Source of the DNA: JBGTKH01 sp041744735
Lineage (GTDB): Bacteria > Planctomycetota > Planctomycetia > Pirellulales > Pirellulaceae
DNA: 13,980 bases
Reading direction: 5' to 3'
Assembly: GCA_041744735.1 (NCBI GenBank)
Contig: JBGTKH010000645.1
Span: 1-13,980 of the forward strand
A model generated the notes under the pieces. It was not told where the DNA came from. It did no database searches and saw nothing but the letters and a program-made list of their open reading frames with translations. A program made the position numbers and the translations under genes. This document shows, piece by piece, positions 13,292 to 13,980 of the stretch. Position 1 is the stretch's first letter. Each line of letters starts with the position of its first letter.

Positions 13292-13909
13292 GTGAACATG
13301 ATTCGACAAGCCGCGATGGCAAGGCACGCGACGCAGTGCGCGGTACTCAGTACTCAGTCTTCACGACTAAGTGCCCAGTACTCAGTACCCAGTACTCTGC
13401 ACTCAGTACGTAGTACCCAGTGTTTAGTTCTTTGGGTCGTCACGTTGGCAGCGACCGTAGTCGGCTGCTCGACATTACATCTGCCCGTGTCAGCCAAGCG
13501 CGAGTCGTCGCGCGAAAAGGAACAGCAGCGCGAGCAGGTCGTGCAGACCTTTGAGCAACGCCGCAATGAAGCTCAATGCCGGGCGGCACTGGCCCGTTGG
13601 CAACAAGGTGATGCCGCGGGCTGCAAGTCGCTGCTGCTGCAACTGCTCGCCCACTCGCCCGGCGATCGCGAAGCGCAGCGGCTGCTGGCCGATCTGTACT
13701 TGGCCGAAGAAAAACCGGCCGAAGCGCTCCAGCAACTTCAAGCGTTAGTCAAGCAACATCCCGACGACGCTCAAGCCCATCACTCCCTCGGCCTGCTGCT
13801 GGAATCGCTGGGTCACACGGACCAGGCGATCGAGCATTTCGAACTGGCCGTCGAACTAGAGCCAAAGAACGAACTCTATACCCTCAGCCGCGACGCTGCA
13901 TCCGAGTAA
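13292..13909 (+). CDS. TPR lipoprotein, candidate secretin pilotin
   Basis: A protein of 205 residues from GTG 13292 (203 from ATG 13298). A long N-region is followed by the hydrophobic stretch CLVLWVVTLAATVVGC, with VVGC acting as a lipobox and Cys59 as the lipidation site; Ser at +2 favours the outer membrane. After a charged coiled segment (about 68-92) come about three TPR repeats (92-125, 126-159, 160-193), with hallmarks such as AQAHHSLGLLLESLGHTDQAIEHFELAVELEP. TPR lipoproteins such as PilF/PilW and Tgl are pilotins that help PilQ multimerise; position directly behind the secretin suggests the same role, though those have about six TPRs. The N-region is encoded by a degenerate heptamer repeat. 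An ATG at 13288, overlapping the secretin stop as TAATG, is in another frame and meets a stop at 13411. The start is therefore uncertain, but the body is a convincing gene. Confidence 0.85.
   Translation: MNMIRQAAMARHATQCAVLSTQSSRLSAQYSVPSTLHSVRSTQCLVLWVVTLAATVVGCSTLHLPVSAKRESSREKEQQREQVVQTFEQRRNEAQCRAALARWQQGDAAGCKSLLLQLLAHSPGDREAQRLLADLYLAEEKPAEALQQLQALVKQHPDDAQAHHSLGLLLESLGHTDQAIEHFELAVELEPKNELYTLSRDAASE
13343..13425 (+). repeat. Degenerate heptamer repeat (AGTACTC/AGTACCC)
   Basis: A run of 7-nt units related to AGTACTC and AGTACCC covers this stretch, with intact tandem copies around 13346-13358 and 13377-13395 and degenerate copies between and after. It lies inside the lipoprotein reading frame and encodes the Ser/Thr/Gln/Tyr-rich N-region before the hydrophobic core of the signal peptide. 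Seven is not a multiple of three, so a change in copy number alters the frame. Heptameric short tandem repeats are known from cyanobacterial genomes. Confidence 0.7.
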
Positions 13910-13929
13910 CACGCAGCATCCCGCTCGTT

Positions 13930-13980
13930 GTAGCAGAACTCGCGCAAGGGTCAGTCGTTCAAAATTCAGAATTGCTGGGG
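13930..13980. repeat. Possible partial or degenerate REP-like element
   Basis: GTAGCAGAACTCG (13930-13942) matches the left foot and first half-stem of the element at 8392-8414 with one base change within GTAGCAGAAGTCG. The expected complementary half-stem does not follow clearly, and the window ends soon after, so the element is either decayed or continues beyond the window. The rest of the sequence to the window end shows no gene. Confidence 0.35.

Noticed and set aside
12592..13413. A 273-codon open frame overlapping the secretin 3' end and lipoprotein 5' end
   Set aside because: Most of it is an Arg/His-rich shadow of the secretin C-terminal coding region. Only its last part, from ATG 13288, is of interest as a possible coupled start, and that is covered in the findings.

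Overview
The window looks like a chromosomal segment from a member of the Planctomycetota, most likely Pirellulales-like. The clues are a secreted protein of the planctomycete-enriched TIGR03067 family, a hybrid type IV pilus/type II secretion gene order, moderately high GC, weak or absent Shine-Dalgarno sites at many starts, and many small palindromic repeats between genes. This taxonomic call is inference from gene content only.

Layout. (1) Positions 1-2283 are an unrelated flank: a hairpin repeat, a 12-TM major facilitator transporter of the nucleoside:H+ symporter type (179-1486, +), a convergent TIGR03067 lipocalin-like secreted protein (1493-1948, -), and a divergent small AbrB/VapB-like orphan antitoxin-type protein (2050-2283, +). 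The last two appear to share an overlapping promoter region. (2) Positions 2284-2667 hold no gene but contain two palindromic elements. (3) Positions 2668-13909 are one same-strand series of eleven genes that reads as a cell-envelope nanomachine. It has three minor pseudopilins resembling GspI/PilV, GspJ/PilW and GspK/PilX, a small membrane-anchored coiled-coil protein, a GspH/FimT-like pseudopilin, PilM, PilN, PilO, a PilP/GspC-like protein, a PilQ/GspD-family secretin, and a TPR lipoprotein that could be the secretin pilotin.

How the genes work together (family knowledge plus inference). The pseudopilins would form the tip or initiation complex of a pilus or pseudopilus. PilM (cytoplasmic) with PilN and PilO (inner membrane) would form the alignment complex. 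The PilP/GspC-like protein would bridge to the secretin pore in the outer membrane, and the TPR lipoprotein would help the secretin assemble there. The assembly ATPase, platform protein (PilC/GspF), prepilin peptidase and major pilin are not in the window and must lie elsewhere.

The most unusual feature is outside the proteins. Every gap longer than about 50 bp in the 11-kb cluster contains at least one palindromic element. Several share one architecture: a GTAG foot, two or three short perfect hairpins, then a CTAC foot. This matches the signature of REP/BIME elements mobilised by IS200/IS605-like RAYT transposases. A different four-copy palindrome array lies in frame upstream of one prepilin, and a degenerate heptamer repeat lies inside the signal peptide of the TPR lipoprotein, so repeat invasion appears to reach the 5' coding ends.
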